Below are positions 1-9,083 of a stretch of 46,993 bases of DNA, piece by piece. Within the stretch, counting starts at the first letter, position 1, and the number at the start of each line of letters is the position of its first letter. The translations under genes and the position numbers were made by a program. Source of the stretch: Methylophaga pinxianii. Its GTDB lineage: Bacteria > Pseudomonadota > Gammaproteobacteria > Nitrosococcales > Methylophagaceae. Under the pieces are notes generated by a model that saw nothing but the letters and a program-made list of their open reading frames with translations, made no database searches and had not been told where the DNA came from. The DNA lies in NCBI RefSeq assembly GCF_020447225.1, contig NZ_JAJAEO010000163.1:1-46993 (forward strand). The letters are read 5' to 3'.

Positions 1-154
1 AAAAAAAACCACCATGCGGCACAATCAATGCCTTTGCATGGTGGTGGATGTGGTCGGAAGGGTTATCAAACTGTTTGGCCAGCAGGTCTTCCAGCTCGGT
101 GGAACGGGCCGGATAATATAAACCTGCAACGGCACTTGGGCGAATCGAAATCAT
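1..154 (-). CDS. AmmeMemoRadiSam system protein B / Memo-family protein, partial (N-terminus only)
   Basis: The reverse strand from an ATG at 154 reads 51 codons to the window edge, beginning MISIRPSAVAGLYYP and reaching LIVPHGG. The opening IRPxAVAGxFYP pattern followed by a VPHAG-like motif is characteristic of the Memo family (class III extradiol dioxygenase fold), often found with AMMECR1 and a radical SAM protein. The remainder, with the other metal-ligand positions, lies outside the window. The function of the family is not settled. The gene is cut by the window, not visibly broken. Confidence 0.75.
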   Translation of the reverse strand, partial: MISIRPSAVAGLYYPARSTELEDLLAKQFDNPSDHIHHHAKALIVPHGGFF

Positions 155-234
155 GATATTTATCCTCAACTCTTAGGCCTTGGATGATTGAGTATTCGCC
201 TCGCAATCGGGATTTTCAAGCAAGTATTTTGCCT

Positions 235-279
235 TAAAAATGATCAACACCCGAACTCCTGATTTTCCGGGCGTTGATC
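235..279 (-). terminator. Rho-independent terminator downstream of the PPOX-family gene
   Basis: Arms GATCAACACCCG (242-253) and CGGGCGTTGATC (268-279) form a 12-bp stem with one wobble and a 14-nt loop. On the minus strand it is followed by a short T tract (positions 240-236). It lies about 80 bp beyond the stop of the minus-strand gene at 359. Confidence 0.65.
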
Positions 280-358
280 TCTTACAGGAAAAATTCCCTA
301 AATATCAATGTGGTAACGATGAGACAAAGTGGTGCGCAAACCACTGAAATCTAATGAA

Positions 359-1015
359 TTATGCTTCACCTTTCAGTAGTAAGGCTTCATATTCTTCCAT
401 GGTTATAATGCCGCCTTCCAATGCTACTTTGGCCTTTTCCTCATCGCCAATAACATCTTGAACTGCATCCAACCGCTTCCAGACGGGGAGAGGGGTTTGG
501 CACTCAACTTTAGGGACATATCGTGATTCGCTGATACGTTGATAGCGATGAATATAGCGAGGACAATTCTGGAACATGTCTTCAATGGTCACTTTGACGA
601 CCAGCTCAGCTTCATGAAACATTGCCAGATCGGCCGGGTCACGACTGAGTTCAGCAGTGCCATGTACGCGAACCCTATGCGGGGTTTCAAAATCGATAAA
701 CAACATACCGATTTTTTTATGTGCATCGATATTGCCCATTGACAGATACATGCCATTGCCATCAAGGCTTGGAAACGCCAGCGTTTTGTCATCAAGTATT
801 TTCACAAAGCCAACCTCTCCACCTTTGTGGGAGCAGGTAGGAAAGCCGCGATGATCAACCGTCGACAGAAAAAAGAAATCTCGGCTGGCGATAAAGTCCC
901 GATGCTGCTCAGTTATGTAATCGGTAATGATCGCTTCACCAACCCGATCCGCCAGTTTTACTTGATTAAATTCTTGCTGCAGTTGACGGTGCTGGGCACC
1001 ATAGATTTCAGTCAT
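359..1015 (-). CDS. Pyridoxamine 5'-phosphate oxidase family (FMN-binding split barrel) protein
   Basis: 218 aa. The segment around residues 40-140 (SRDFFFLSTVDHRGFPTCSH, then FPSLDGNGMYLSMGNI and IGMLFIDF) is the typical split-barrel flavin-binding core of the PNPOx-like superfamily. In these proteins a small beta barrel dimer binds FMN or F420. The C-terminal 60 residues are an extension rich in charged residues. The ATG at 1015 is preceded by a GAGAGAG ribosome-binding site. The gene is monocistronic, with a terminator at 235-279. The substrate cannot be told from sequence. Members range from true PNPOx to general flavin reductases, and this one lacks the full PdxH architecture. Confidence 0.85.
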   Translation of the reverse strand: MTEIYGAQHRQLQQEFNQVKLADRVGEAIITDYITEQHRDFIASRDFFFLSTVDHRGFPTCSHKGGEVGFVKILDDKTLAFPSLDGNGMYLSMGNIDAHKKIGMLFIDFETPHRVRVHGTAELSRDPADLAMFHEAELVVKVTIEDMFQNCPRYIHRYQRISESRYVPKVECQTPLPVWKRLDAVQDVIGDEEKAKVALEGGIITMEEYEALLLKGEA

Positions 1016-1090
1016 GGGTTTTCTCTCTCAAAGTAATATTGATTTTTATGACCCACAGTTGAGCATTGTCTCTGTGAGCTGTCAAATAGT

Positions 1091-1996
1091 TCAACAATCC
1101 AGCCAGGGCGCATTACGGGCGAAATAATTTTGTAAATAGGTAATCAAAATCTGACTGCGTCTTGGTAGATAACGTGTTTGTGGATAGACGGCGAAAATGC
1201 CAAGTTCATTGTCGTGCATATAATCACGCAAAATCACCTGTAATTGACCAGACTGCACGGCTTGATAACAAATGAAGTCGGGAGAGGTGATAATTCCCTG
1301 TCCCGCGATAGCTGCATCACAAAGAAAATTGCCATTATTTGCCGAAAGCTTTCCCTGTAAATGTATGCTGATTGGGCTGCCATCCTGCTGAAACTGCCAG
1401 CTTTCAGAGCTATTACGATAATGCAAAATGGCATGACCATTCGTCAGATCGGTTGGGATAAGTGGGGTGCCATGAAAAGCCAGATATTGAGGACTGGCGC
1501 AGACAACCAGCCGCGTAGAAGACAATTTTTTAGCAATTAGTGTCGAGTCATCCAATCGGGCGATACGAATCGCCAAATCAAACCCGTCAGCAATCAGATC
1601 CACCAACCGATCATTAAAATCCACCGACATTTCAATCAATGGGTGTATCAACTGAAATTCCTGCAAGGCCGGACCGAGGTGCATAAGTCCAAATGATACG
1701 GGAGCCGAGATGCGTAATTTGCCACTTAGTTCGGCTTCAATATCTGAGATTTGTGCTTCGGCCTCGGCGATATCATCCAGTAACCGTAAACAATGCTGAT
1801 AGTACCGGTGGCCAGCCTCTGTAAGCGTTTGACGGCGTGTTGTTCGTTGCAGCAGTGTCACATTTAAACGCTTTTCCAGATCTTTCAACCGTCGGCTGAC
1901 AGCAGATTTCACTGTATCTAACTGATCAGCTGCCAGGCTGATACTGCCAGCTTCGACAATACGTTTAAAGGTTTGCATATCTTCAATTTGATTCAC
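1091..1996 (-). CDS. LysR-family transcriptional regulator
   Basis: 301 aa. An N-terminal winged helix-turn-helix (residues 1-60; MQTFKRIVEAGSISLAADQL...SAVSRRLKDLEKRL) precedes a periplasmic-binding-protein-like effector domain (about 90-295). It starts at a GTG with AAGGGAA four bases upstream. It is transcribed away from the doxX-azoR-pirin operon that begins 113 bp away, and LysR proteins usually control a divergent neighbour. The inferred role is therefore control of that quinone/redox operon. The effector is unknown. Similar proteins form the large AaeR/DsdC-like group commonly found beside NADH:quinone reductases and DoxX proteins. Confidence 0.92.
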   Translation of the reverse strand: MNQIEDMQTFKRIVEAGSISLAADQLDTVKSAVSRRLKDLEKRLNVTLLQRTTRRQTLTEAGHRYYQHCLRLLDDIAEAEAQISDIEAELSGKLRISAPVSFGLMHLGPALQEFQLIHPLIEMSVDFNDRLVDLIADGFDLAIRIARLDDSTLIAKKLSSTRLVVCASPQYLAFHGTPLIPTDLTNGHAILHYRNSSESWQFQQDGSPISIHLQGKLSANNGNFLCDAAIAGQGIITSPDFICYQAVQSGQLQVILRDYMHDNELGIFAVYPQTRYLPRRSQILITYLQNYFARNAPWLDC

Positions 1997-2109
1997 AAGA
2001 TTCCCTTGAATTGTTCATTTTATATCAACAATAATTTCTTTATAGCATGCTTTAACAAAAATTCAAGAACTATAAAATGGCACCGTACTTCATTAAAAAG
2101 GAAATAAAA

Positions 2110-2499
2110 ATGTTTAGTAATTCTGCAGATTTGGCCGGTCGAATTTTACTGTCAGTACTGTTCCTCAGTGGCGGTTTAAGCAAGCTAGGCGCTGGTTATG
2201 ATGGTACTGCCCAATACATGAGTGCGATGGGGATTGCTCCGGCCTTATTACCATTGGTGATAGCAACTGAAATAGTGGGAGCTATTGCCATCATTGTCGG
2301 TTTTAAAACACGTATCGCCGCCTTTTTACTGGCGGGTTTTTCGATTCTATCCGCGGTGTTTTTTCACCTTGATTTTGCCGATCAAATGCAAAGTATTTTG
2401 TTTATGAAAAATATCGCGATTGCCGGTGGTTTTTTGATGTTAGTCAGCCATGGTGCAAGACGTTTTTCATTTGATGCAGCACTGGCTGCACGTATATAA
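2110..2499 (+). CDS. DoxX family membrane protein
   Basis: 129 aa from the ATG at 2110. This start is preferred over an upstream in-frame ATG at 2077 because AAAAGGAAATAAAA lies just before it. Four hydrophobic helices fill the protein (about residues 10-30, 48-68, 72-90, 97-117), and the motif LLSVLFLSGGLSKLG is typical of DoxX. Members are small inner-membrane proteins tied to quinone or thiol redox. This is the first gene of a three-gene operon with the quinone reductase (11-bp gap) and pirin (10-bp gap), divergent from a LysR regulator. A TATAAA hexamer at 2071-2076 could be the -10 box. Confidence 0.88.
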   Translation: MFSNSADLAGRILLSVLFLSGGLSKLGAGYDGTAQYMSAMGIAPALLPLVIATEIVGAIAIIVGFKTRIAAFLLAGFSILSAVFFHLDFADQMQSILFMKNIAIAGGFLMLVSHGARRFSFDAALAARI

Positions 2500-2510
2500 G
2501 GAAATCGAAG

Positions 2511-3092
2511 ATGCAACAATTAAACGTATTACAAATTAATGCCAGTAGCCGTTATGACGGTTCATTAACAAGGGCTGTTTCTTCTCAGTTAACGGATATC
2601 CTTACGGATCAAAATGAAGTGACAGTCCAACAACGCGATGTCGCAACCGGCTTGCCATTTATAAATGAAGAGTGGGTTAATGCGAATTTCACTGACCCGT
2701 CAGAACGTAATGAGGTGCAGAAACAAGTTTTAAGCTTGTCTGATCAGTTGATTAATGAACTCAAAGCAGCAGATATCGTGGTGATGGCGGTGCCAATCTA
2801 TAATTTTGGTATACCTGCAGCACTCAAAGCCTGGATAGATCTGGTTGCCAGAGCGCGTGAAACCTTTCGTTATACTGAAAATGGTCCTGTCGGCCTGCTG
2901 GAAAATAAAAAGGTTTATCTGGTGATGGCTTCTGGTGGTGTTCCACTTGAAAGTGAAGTCGATTTTGCCAGTCAGTATTTAAAATTTTTCATGCAGTTTA
3001 TTGGTATCAGCGATGTCACATTGGTTAATGCCAATCACTATTTTGAACAGCCGGACAGCAGCGAGAAATTGGCTGCATTGATCGCGGCGTAA
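2511..3092 (+). CDS. azoR: FMN-dependent NADH:quinone oxidoreductase / azoreductase
   Basis: 193 aa, close to the usual AzoR length of about 200. A flavodoxin-like fold begins LNVLQINASSRYDGSLTR (phosphate-binding loop). The motif VPIYNFGIPAALKAWIDLVARARETFRYTENGP is split here as VPIYNFGIPAALK and WIDLVARARETF, the signature of the AzoR/AcpD group that binds the FMN ring. Such enzymes reduce quinones and azo compounds by two electrons using NADH and protect against electrophile stress. AAGGAAATCGAAG precedes the ATG. It is the middle gene of doxX-azoR-pirin. The symbol is assigned by family resemblance. Confidence 0.88.
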   Translation: MQQLNVLQINASSRYDGSLTRAVSSQLTDILTDQNEVTVQQRDVATGLPFINEEWVNANFTDPSERNEVQKQVLSLSDQLINELKAADIVVMAVPIYNFGIPAALKAWIDLVARARETFRYTENGPVGLLENKKVYLVMASGGVPLESEVDFASQYLKFFMQFIGISDVTLVNANHYFEQPDSSEKLAALIAA

Positions 3093-3102
3093 GGAGGCCA
3101 TC

Positions 3103-3945
3103 ATGGCACAACAACGTGAAGTAAAAAAATGGATCCGCGGTCAAATGACTTCGGATGGGGCAGGGGTAACATTAAGACGATTGATTGCTTCGCATGAAAT
3201 CGATATGTTGGATCCGTTTTTACTATTTGATGCGTTTGGCAGCGATAAGCCCGCAGATTACATCGCGGGTTTTCCGCCTCACCCGCATCGCGGTTTTGAG
3301 ACAGTGACTTATATGCTTGCTGGCAAAATGCGTCATGAGGATAGCGCTGGTAATGCCGGGGTAATTGAAACTGGTGGGGTGCAGTGGATGACAGCCGGAA
3401 GGGGCATTATCCACTCAGAGAAACCTGAACAGGAAGCCGGCTTATTGGCAGGGTTTCAGTTATGGGTGAATTTACCCGCCGAGCAGAAAATGATGGCGCC
3501 GCGTTATCAGGAAAAAGCCGCTGGTGAGATTGCAATTGAAACGCGTGATGGTGGCTTAACAGTAAAAGTGGTTGCTGGTGAGACTCTTCATGGCACCAAA
3601 GGAGTGATTGATAACAGTTTTGTGGAAGCGGTTTATTTCGTGATTGATGCGCCTGCTGGTAGCGTGTTTGAGGATCGCATACCGAGTACGCATAATGCTT
3701 TTATCTATGTCGCAACTGGAAGAATCAGTATTGGGGATAAACCTACTTCAATAGGTGCATCGCAACTGGCCGTTTTAAAAGAAGGTGATTTGGTGAAGGC
3801 GGTCGCAGAACAGGACAGCACCTTCATTGTGGTCGCAGGCAAACCGCTTAACGAACCGGTTGAACGAGCAGGACCCTTTGTGATGAACACTCGTGCGGAA
3901 CTGGAACAGGCTTTTGCAGATTATCGCAGTGGCCAGTTTGCCTAA
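3103..3945 (+). CDS. Pirin family protein (bicupin)
   Basis: 280 aa, a normal pirin length. The first cupin contains FPPHPHRGFETVTYML and later HSE (GRGIIHSEKPE), which supply the iron-ligand histidines and glutamate of pirins. The C-terminal cupin (about 170-270) has no obvious metal motif, as usual. Bacterial pirins have been linked to quercetinase activity and to regulation of redox enzymes. Here the tight coupling to azoR (RBS AAGGAGG, 10-bp gap) suggests a role in quinone or flavonoid-type electrophile metabolism. A terminator follows at 3955-3982, closing the operon. Confidence 0.9.
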   Translation: MAQQREVKKWIRGQMTSDGAGVTLRRLIASHEIDMLDPFLLFDAFGSDKPADYIAGFPPHPHRGFETVTYMLAGKMRHEDSAGNAGVIETGGVQWMTAGRGIIHSEKPEQEAGLLAGFQLWVNLPAEQKMMAPRYQEKAAGEIAIETRDGGLTVKVVAGETLHGTKGVIDNSFVEAVYFVIDAPAGSVFEDRIPSTHNAFIYVATGRISIGDKPTSIGASQLAVLKEGDLVKAVAEQDSTFIVVAGKPLNEPVERAGPFVMNTRAELEQAFADYRSGQFA

Positions 3946-3954
3946 GCTAAGCTA

Positions 3955-3982
3955 AAGCCCGGAGTTATCCGGGCTTTTTTTT
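3955..3982 (+). terminator. Rho-independent terminator of the doxX-azoR-pirin operon
   Basis: AAGCCCGGA and TCCGGGCTT arms around a short loop, followed by a run of eight T. It sits 10 bp after the pirin stop codon. Confidence 0.9.
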
Positions 3983-4012
3983 GGGTATTATCTACAAAGC
4001 TTCAATTTATAT

Positions 4013-4747
4013 ATGGGCGTGACAGTGCAAAGTAAAAAGTTTTTCTTATTGGGCGTTGTGCTTTGCTGTTTGTTTGCAATGGCGTTATATCAATTGGCAA
4101 ACTCAAGACAATGGCAATTATTTGGCAATATTGTCAGTCAGGTGAAAACAGAAGAGAAAGTTGTTGCATTAACGCTGGATGATGGGCCGTCGATGCGCTA
4201 CACCGAAGCCATTTTACAACTTTTGGATGTCTACCATGTAAAAGCTACTTTTTTTGTGGTGGGGCAGGACAGTCAGCGTTTTATGCAACAGACCAAAAAA
4301 ATTGTCCAACAGGGTCATGAACTCGGTAACCATTCTTATACTCACCCATCCATGTTGTTTAAATCACTTTCCACCATCCGTCAGGAAATTGAACAAACCG
4401 ATAAAGTGATAAGGCAGGCCGGGTATCAGGGCGATATCCATTTTCGAGCACCGTATACTCAAAAACTGCTGGTACTTCCATGGTATCTCAACCAAACCAA
4501 TCGGCTGAATATTTCCTGGAATTTGGGACCAGATTCTCATAGCACGAGGGCTGTAAAAAAAGAGGCAGAAAGTATAGCGCAGTATGTGCTGGATAACGTT
4601 CAGCCTGGTTCCATAATTCTTTTGCATGTGATGTATGAAAATGGTGAAGCTTCCCGTGAGGCATTACCGCTTATTATTCGCGGACTACAACAGCAGGGAT
4701 ATGCTTTTTTAACAATTTCAGAACTCTTAAAAAGGGATCAGCGCTAA
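4013..4747 (+). CDS. Polysaccharide deacetylase (NodB-homology, CE4) family protein, membrane-anchored
   Basis: 244 aa. Residues 10-28 form one hydrophobic anchor or uncleaved signal (FFLLGVVLCCLFAMALYQL), so the catalytic part should face the periplasm. The CE4 motifs are in order: TLDDGPS (Asp56-Asp57), HELGNHSYTHP (metal ligands His107 and His111), RAPYTQ, PDSHS and IILLHV. These are the base, metal and acid positions of the family. CE4 enzymes remove N-acetyl groups from chitin, peptidoglycan or exopolysaccharide. No polysaccharide operon is adjacent, so the substrate is unknown. There is no convincing ribosome-binding site before the ATG at 4013. Confidence 0.88.
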   Translation: MGVTVQSKKFFLLGVVLCCLFAMALYQLANSRQWQLFGNIVSQVKTEEKVVALTLDDGPSMRYTEAILQLLDVYHVKATFFVVGQDSQRFMQQTKKIVQQGHELGNHSYTHPSMLFKSLSTIRQEIEQTDKVIRQAGYQGDIHFRAPYTQKLLVLPWYLNQTNRLNISWNLGPDSHSTRAVKKEAESIAQYVLDNVQPGSIILLHVMYENGEASREALPLIIRGLQQQGYAFLTISELLKRDQR

Positions 4748-4885
4748 CGTTGATTTTCAAAAAATACTAGTTGTTTTTACCAAGTGAAAATTTGGGATCA
4801 TAGGTAAAAGGTGTTAACTTGGATTAGCACACCCCATCAGAACCCTTATTTCCCTTTAATTTACGTTAAATCAGGAGGCCTCTTG

Positions 4886-5338
4886 ATGAAAATGTATGCC
4901 AAATTTGCCGCGATGATTTTAACATCCACCCTCATTATGTTCGGGTTGATGTATCTCAATACCTATCAGATTGATCACGTGTTTTTCAGTGAAACCCGTA
5001 GCTATATGGCGCTTATTATGGGTGCCACCATGGCCATCGTTATGCTGAGCTTTATGTGGCACATGTATAGCAATGTCATGCTGAATTTTGTGATTTACGT
5101 TGTTAGCATTGTTATATTTTGTGTCTCATTATGGTTAGTCAGGAGTCAGACTACCGTGGACGATGTATCGTATATGAAAGCCATGATTCCGCATCACTCC
5201 ATTGCTATATTAACCAGTGAAAGAGCACAGATTAGTGACCCACGAGTGCGAGAACTGGCCAATGAGATTATTGAGTCACAACGTCAGGAGATCGACGAGA
5301 TGAAAATGTTGATAAAGGATCTGCAGAGCAAGCAATGA
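4886..5338 (+). CDS. DUF305 domain membrane protein
   Basis: 150 aa from the ATG at 4886. AGGAGG lies seven bases upstream, whereas an in-frame start at 4811 has none. Three hydrophobic segments (about residues 6-25, 36-58, 62-85) are followed by a soluble tail. The tail carries MIPHHSIAILTSERA and RVRELANEIIESQRQEIDEMK, the DUF305 signature MxxHHxxAIxM...A..I...Q..EI..M. The paired histidines suggest metal binding, and DUF305 proteins often travel with copper genes, but none is adjacent here. Function not assigned. Confidence 0.85.
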   Translation: MKMYAKFAAMILTSTLIMFGLMYLNTYQIDHVFFSETRSYMALIMGATMAIVMLSFMWHMYSNVMLNFVIYVVSIVIFCVSLWLVRSQTTVDDVSYMKAMIPHHSIAILTSERAQISDPRVRELANEIIESQRQEIDEMKMLIKDLQSKQ

Positions 5339-5433
5339 GCAGATCCATATAACTCTGACTGAGTGTAACAGCGCAAGAAAATAAACGACTCACGCTTTTA
5401 TGCGACTATACGCTTTTAAGGTAGTAGAACATC

Positions 5434-6078
5434 ATGAGTGCAGTGGATTTGTTTGATTATTGGATCATCGCGATCGCCGCGTTATTTGTCATTGTAAATC
5501 CACTGACGACGGCATTTATGTTTGTATCGTTATTACCTCGAACCTCTGAGTCGACCCGAAGAGCAGTTGCCAAACGATCCACCTTGATCGCAACCGGTGT
5601 GTTTTTTGTATTTGCCTTACTTGGTGGTCTGATTTTCAAGATATTTGGTATTACCATTGAAGCCTTTCGCATTGCCGGAGGACTGATTTTATTCGGTATT
5701 GCCATGAGCATGATTCATAAAGGGCTGGATGAAGGTGAAACCAGCAGTGCTTCGGATCCGAACAATGATGGCAAAATTGCCAGAGATATTTCCGTCATCC
5801 CGTTAGCGATACCCTTTATGAGTGGGCCGGGGGCCATTGCGACAGTGATGATTTTGACCAGTGAAGCGCCCACAGCCTGGCATTTAATCGTCGTTTTTGC
5901 TGCCATATTGCTGACCACGGGATCGTGCTATCTGGCAATGGTGTATTCCCATTTTTTGGTACGGTATCTCGGCGAGACGGGTAAAGAAATTGTGACTCGT
6001 ATCTTTGGCATTATTCTTTCGGTCATCGCAGTACAATTTGTCATTAACGGCGTGTTAGAGATCTACGCAGGGCTTTAG
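5434..6078 (+). CDS. MarC family integral membrane protein
   Basis: 214 aa with six predicted membrane helices, the family norm. Motifs VNPLTTAFMFVSLLP near the N-terminus and IPLAIPFMSGPGAIATVM in the middle match MarC/SNG1-type proteins (once called NAAT transporters). The substrate is not established for most members, and the early link to multiple antibiotic resistance was not upheld for E. coli MarC. It is a stand-alone gene that converges on the antiporter at 6119. Confidence 0.88.
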   Translation: MSAVDLFDYWIIAIAALFVIVNPLTTAFMFVSLLPRTSESTRRAVAKRSTLIATGVFFVFALLGGLIFKIFGITIEAFRIAGGLILFGIAMSMIHKGLDEGETSSASDPNNDGKIARDISVIPLAIPFMSGPGAIATVMILTSEAPTAWHLIVVFAAILLTTGSCYLAMVYSHFLVRYLGETGKEIVTRIFGIILSVIAVQFVINGVLEIYAGL

Positions 6079-6118
6079 CCGGTTTCACTTTCGGCGGGAC
6101 TAACCAAGTGAACCCTCC

Positions 6119-7825
6119 TCAGTACAACCGCAGCCCGACTTTAATAATCTTATCACCATCGACTTCATTGACTACCCAGTGAATGCCGTGCCAGTCCACA
6201 TCATCGCCCACCACCGGATGACCCCCGACACGCCGGGAAATAAATTCACTCAGTGTCATGCCATGTTCAGCAGAACTGATAACCAGTCCATAAGCCTTGG
6301 CAACATCGGACAACAATGCATCACCTCGTAAAGTAAATGACCCGAAAAAGGCTTCACGATTTTTCAGTTTTGAATGCCCACTAAAAATCTGATTCAGTGC
6401 CTCCAGATCCTCATTACGACTTATCACGCAGATGGTGTCATTCAGTTTCAGTTCCGTGCTGCCTTTAGGATGTAACATCACGTGATTTCGGAATAAGGCA
6501 GATATCAATGTGCCAGAAGGAAAACGCAGTAATCTAATGGCCTGACCATCCAGTTGTTCATTTTCAATTCGGTAGACGAACATTTCATAATCATTTTCTG
6601 GCAGTATTCCCAACGCACCCTGATGATTCGGGCGAATACCTACAGGCACCTCCACCCGCATCCAACGAGCCATTACAGACAACGTGCTGCCTTGAATCAG
6701 CAGCGACAGTAAGACAACCGCAAAAGCGACGTTGAAGTACAGAGAGGCATTTTCCACCCCACCTATTACCGGGAAAATAGCTAAAACAATTGGCACCGCG
6801 CCACGTAAACCTACCCATGATATGAATCCCAGTTCACGCCAGCGAAAGCGGAAAAAAGGTTTGATGGATAGAAATACAGCCAACGGTCTGGCGATAAAAA
6901 TCAATGCCAGAGCTATGACTAATGAGGGCAGGGCGTATTGCAGTAGTTCACTCGGATTGACCAGCAAGCCCAATATCAAAAACAGGCCAATCTGGCTTAG
7001 CCAGGCCAGCCCGTCATGTACGGGGAGAATAAAGGTCAAATGGCGTCCGGGTTGATTACCGATCATCAAGCCGCATAAATAAATAGCGAGAAAGCCGCTG
7101 CCGCCGATCGCGCCAGTTAAACCAAATACACTAAAGCCCAGTGCAAGCGCCAGCATGGCATAGAGACCTGGCGCCAAATCCATCCAGCTGAGCAATCTTG
7201 CAATCAACCAGCCTCCACCGAGACCAATAATCAGACCAAAACCAAATTGCTGTAATAAAAACCAAACTGTATCAAGTGGGCCGCCAATTTCGCCGGTCAG
7301 CAATTCGACCAGCATAATGGTCAGAAAAATTGCCATCGGATCGTTGGTGCCAGATTCAATTTCGAGTGTGGCTCCGACACGTTCGTTAAGATTAATTCCC
7401 CGGCCGCTAAGCATTGAAAATACGGCGGCGGCATCCGTAGAACCGATAATGGCACCAATCAACAATCCTTCAAACAGACTCAGATCAAACACCCACATGG
7501 CTAATAAACCGATGCTGCCACTGGTCAATAATACGCCGAGCGTGGCCAGTGAAAGTGCGGGTTTGAACCCAACCCGAAAGGTTTTTAACCGGGTGCGTAA
7601 TCCGCCATCCAGGAGAATCATTGCCAGCGCCAGATGGCCTATGAGAAACGCCATCGAATAATCGTCAAACTGAATGCCCAGAATACCTTCTTCACCTGCC
7701 AACATGCCTAAGGCCAAAAAGATGATGAGTAAGGGAAGGCCAAACCTGGATGAAAGCCTACTGCCGAGAATGCTAAGTGCTATAAGCAGGCCACCTAAAA
7801 GAAAAAGTGTGTTGATAAAATCCAT
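6119..7825 (-). CDS. nhaP2: K+/H+ antiporter, CPA1 family, NhaP2/CvrA type
   Basis: 568 aa from the ATG at 7825 (MDFINTLFLLGG). AAGG precedes it, while a longer reading from 7864 has no support. About twelve membrane helices span residues 1-390, including AIIGSTDAAAVFSML and SGTNDPMAIFLT with the conserved ion-binding Asp pair. A TrkA-C-like domain (about 405-485, GQAIRLLRFPSGTLISALFR) and a CorC/HlyC-type domain near the end (about 490-568) complete the NhaP2 layout. These exchangers extrude K+ in exchange for protons from the cytoplasm. It is monocistronic. The symbol is assigned by architecture. Confidence 0.88.
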   Translation of the reverse strand: MDFINTLFLLGGLLIALSILGSRLSSRFGLPLLIIFLALGMLAGEEGILGIQFDDYSMAFLIGHLALAMILLDGGLRTRLKTFRVGFKPALSLATLGVLLTSGSIGLLAMWVFDLSLFEGLLIGAIIGSTDAAAVFSMLSGRGINLNERVGATLEIESGTNDPMAIFLTIMLVELLTGEIGGPLDTVWFLLQQFGFGLIIGLGGGWLIARLLSWMDLAPGLYAMLALALGFSVFGLTGAIGGSGFLAIYLCGLMIGNQPGRHLTFILPVHDGLAWLSQIGLFLILGLLVNPSELLQYALPSLVIALALIFIARPLAVFLSIKPFFRFRWRELGFISWVGLRGAVPIVLAIFPVIGGVENASLYFNVAFAVVLLSLLIQGSTLSVMARWMRVEVPVGIRPNHQGALGILPENDYEMFVYRIENEQLDGQAIRLLRFPSGTLISALFRNHVMLHPKGSTELKLNDTICVISRNEDLEALNQIFSGHSKLKNREAFFGSFTLRGDALLSDVAKAYGLVISSAEHGMTLSEFISRRVGGHPVVGDDVDWHGIHWVVNEVDGDKIIKVGLRLY

Positions 7826-7939
7826 GTTAAACCTTGAAAAACGATAAGGGGAATTATTACACACCAGCTACTCATCTTGTCTGCTGATTCCGGTATAAAG
7901 TGAGATTTTTTGTATTTCACGGTTTGTAGTGACAGAGAT

Positions 7940-7968
7940 AAAAAAAACCGGCTGAGCCGGTTTTTTTA
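7940..7968. terminator. Bidirectional rho-independent terminator
   Basis: AAAAAACCGGC-TGA-GCCGGTTTTTTT: a 5-bp GC core extended by a symmetric A tract and T tract, so it can act on both strands. It follows the stop of the minus-strand Old Yellow Enzyme gene (7992) and therefore most likely terminates that gene. Confidence 0.85.
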
Positions 7969-7991
7969 TCTAATAAATCAGAAGTTTATAG

Positions 7992-9083
7992 CTATTTCAT
8001 AAACGGATAATCAATATAACCTTTCTCATCTCCACCATAAAAACTTTCCGGATCCGGTTGATTTAACGGTGAATTTGTCGCAAATCGCTCTGGCAGATCC
8101 GGGTTAGCAATAAATAACTTTCCAAACGAGATTAAATCGGCTTTATCCTCTTTTAGGGCTTTGTTACCGGAAGCAAAATCATAATTACTGTTTGTCATAT
8201 AGATTCCATTCCATAATTCTCGTAGTGAGGAGATATCAAAACTCGGCCCGGCGGCTCCCGGATTTTCTGCGCCCATTTCGGTGATATGCAAATAACCCAG
8301 ATCAAATTTATTCAACGCTTTCACGATATAGCTAAATGTCGCCTTGGGATCAGAGTCATACAAATCATTAAATGGTTGTAAGGGTGAAAGGCGGATACCG
8401 ACTTTCTTGGAATCCCAAATTTCGCATACCGCAGCTGTCACTTCCATAATGAGGCGGGCACGGTTCTCGATGCTGCCACCATACTGATCATCCCGTTTAT
8501 TACTGCCATCACGTAAAAACTGATCAAGCAGATAACCATTGGCGGCATGAATTTCAACACCATCAAAACCTGCTTCAACCGCACAACACGCCGCATGACG
8601 GTATTGTTCGATAATTTTGGGGATATCGGCTGTTGCTATAGCTTGCGGAGTTTCATAAGGCTTCATACCCTCGTATGTATACACTTCACCTGCCGGTTTA
8701 ATGGCAGAGGGTGCTAGCGGTTTCATCCCATTAGGTAGCATAGAGCTATGCGATACGCGACCACAATGCCATAACTGGACAAAAATTAAGCCTTCTTCTT
8801 TGTGAACGGCATCAGTGACTTTACGCCATGCAACAATCTGATCTTCGGAATGAATGCCGGGTGTTAAAGGATATCCCAATGCATCCTCGGCTATTTGAGT
8901 CCCTTCACTGATAATCAGCCCTGCAGAGGCACGCTGTTTATAATAGGTCACATTCATTTCGGTTGGAAGCAGGCCTTCTCCAGCTCTATTGCGGGTTAAC
9001 GGCGCCATAACCAATCTGTTTTTTAAGGTCTGGTTACCGATTTTAATGGGTGAAAGCAAAGTAATATCCTGCGATTGGCTCAT
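7992..9083 (-). CDS. nemA: Alkene reductase, Old Yellow Enzyme family (NemA-like)
   Basis: 363 aa from the ATG at 9083, chosen over 9095 because TTGAGG lies at the right distance. A TIM barrel: LLSPIKIGNQTLKNRLVMAPLTRNR at the N-terminus, VQLWHCGRVSH, EIHAANGYLLDQFLRDGSN (the His/Asn substrate pair) and DLISFGKLFIANPDLPERF for FMN phosphate binding. These flavoenzymes use NADPH to reduce activated C=C bonds and nitrate esters, often as electrophile detoxification. Monocistronic, with the terminator at 7940-7968. NemA is the closest classical name, but the in vivo substrate is unknown. Confidence 0.92.
   Translation of the reverse strand: MSQSQDITLLSPIKIGNQTLKNRLVMAPLTRNRAGEGLLPTEMNVTYYKQRASAGLIISEGTQIAEDALGYPLTPGIHSEDQIVAWRKVTDAVHKEEGLIFVQLWHCGRVSHSSMLPNGMKPLAPSAIKPAGEVYTYEGMKPYETPQAIATADIPKIIEQYRHAACCAVEAGFDGVEIHAANGYLLDQFLRDGSNKRDDQYGGSIENRARLIMEVTAAVCEIWDSKKVGIRLSPLQPFNDLYDSDPKATFSYIVKALNKFDLGYLHITEMGAENPGAAGPSFDISSLRELWNGIYMTNSNYDFASGNKALKEDKADLISFGKLFIANPDLPERFATNSPLNQPDPESFYGGDEKGYIDYPFMK

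Noticed and set aside
6079-6118. GGTTTCACTT / AAGTGAACC hairpin between marC and nhaP2
   Set aside because: It has a bulge, a 15-nt loop and no T tract, so a terminator call is not supported.
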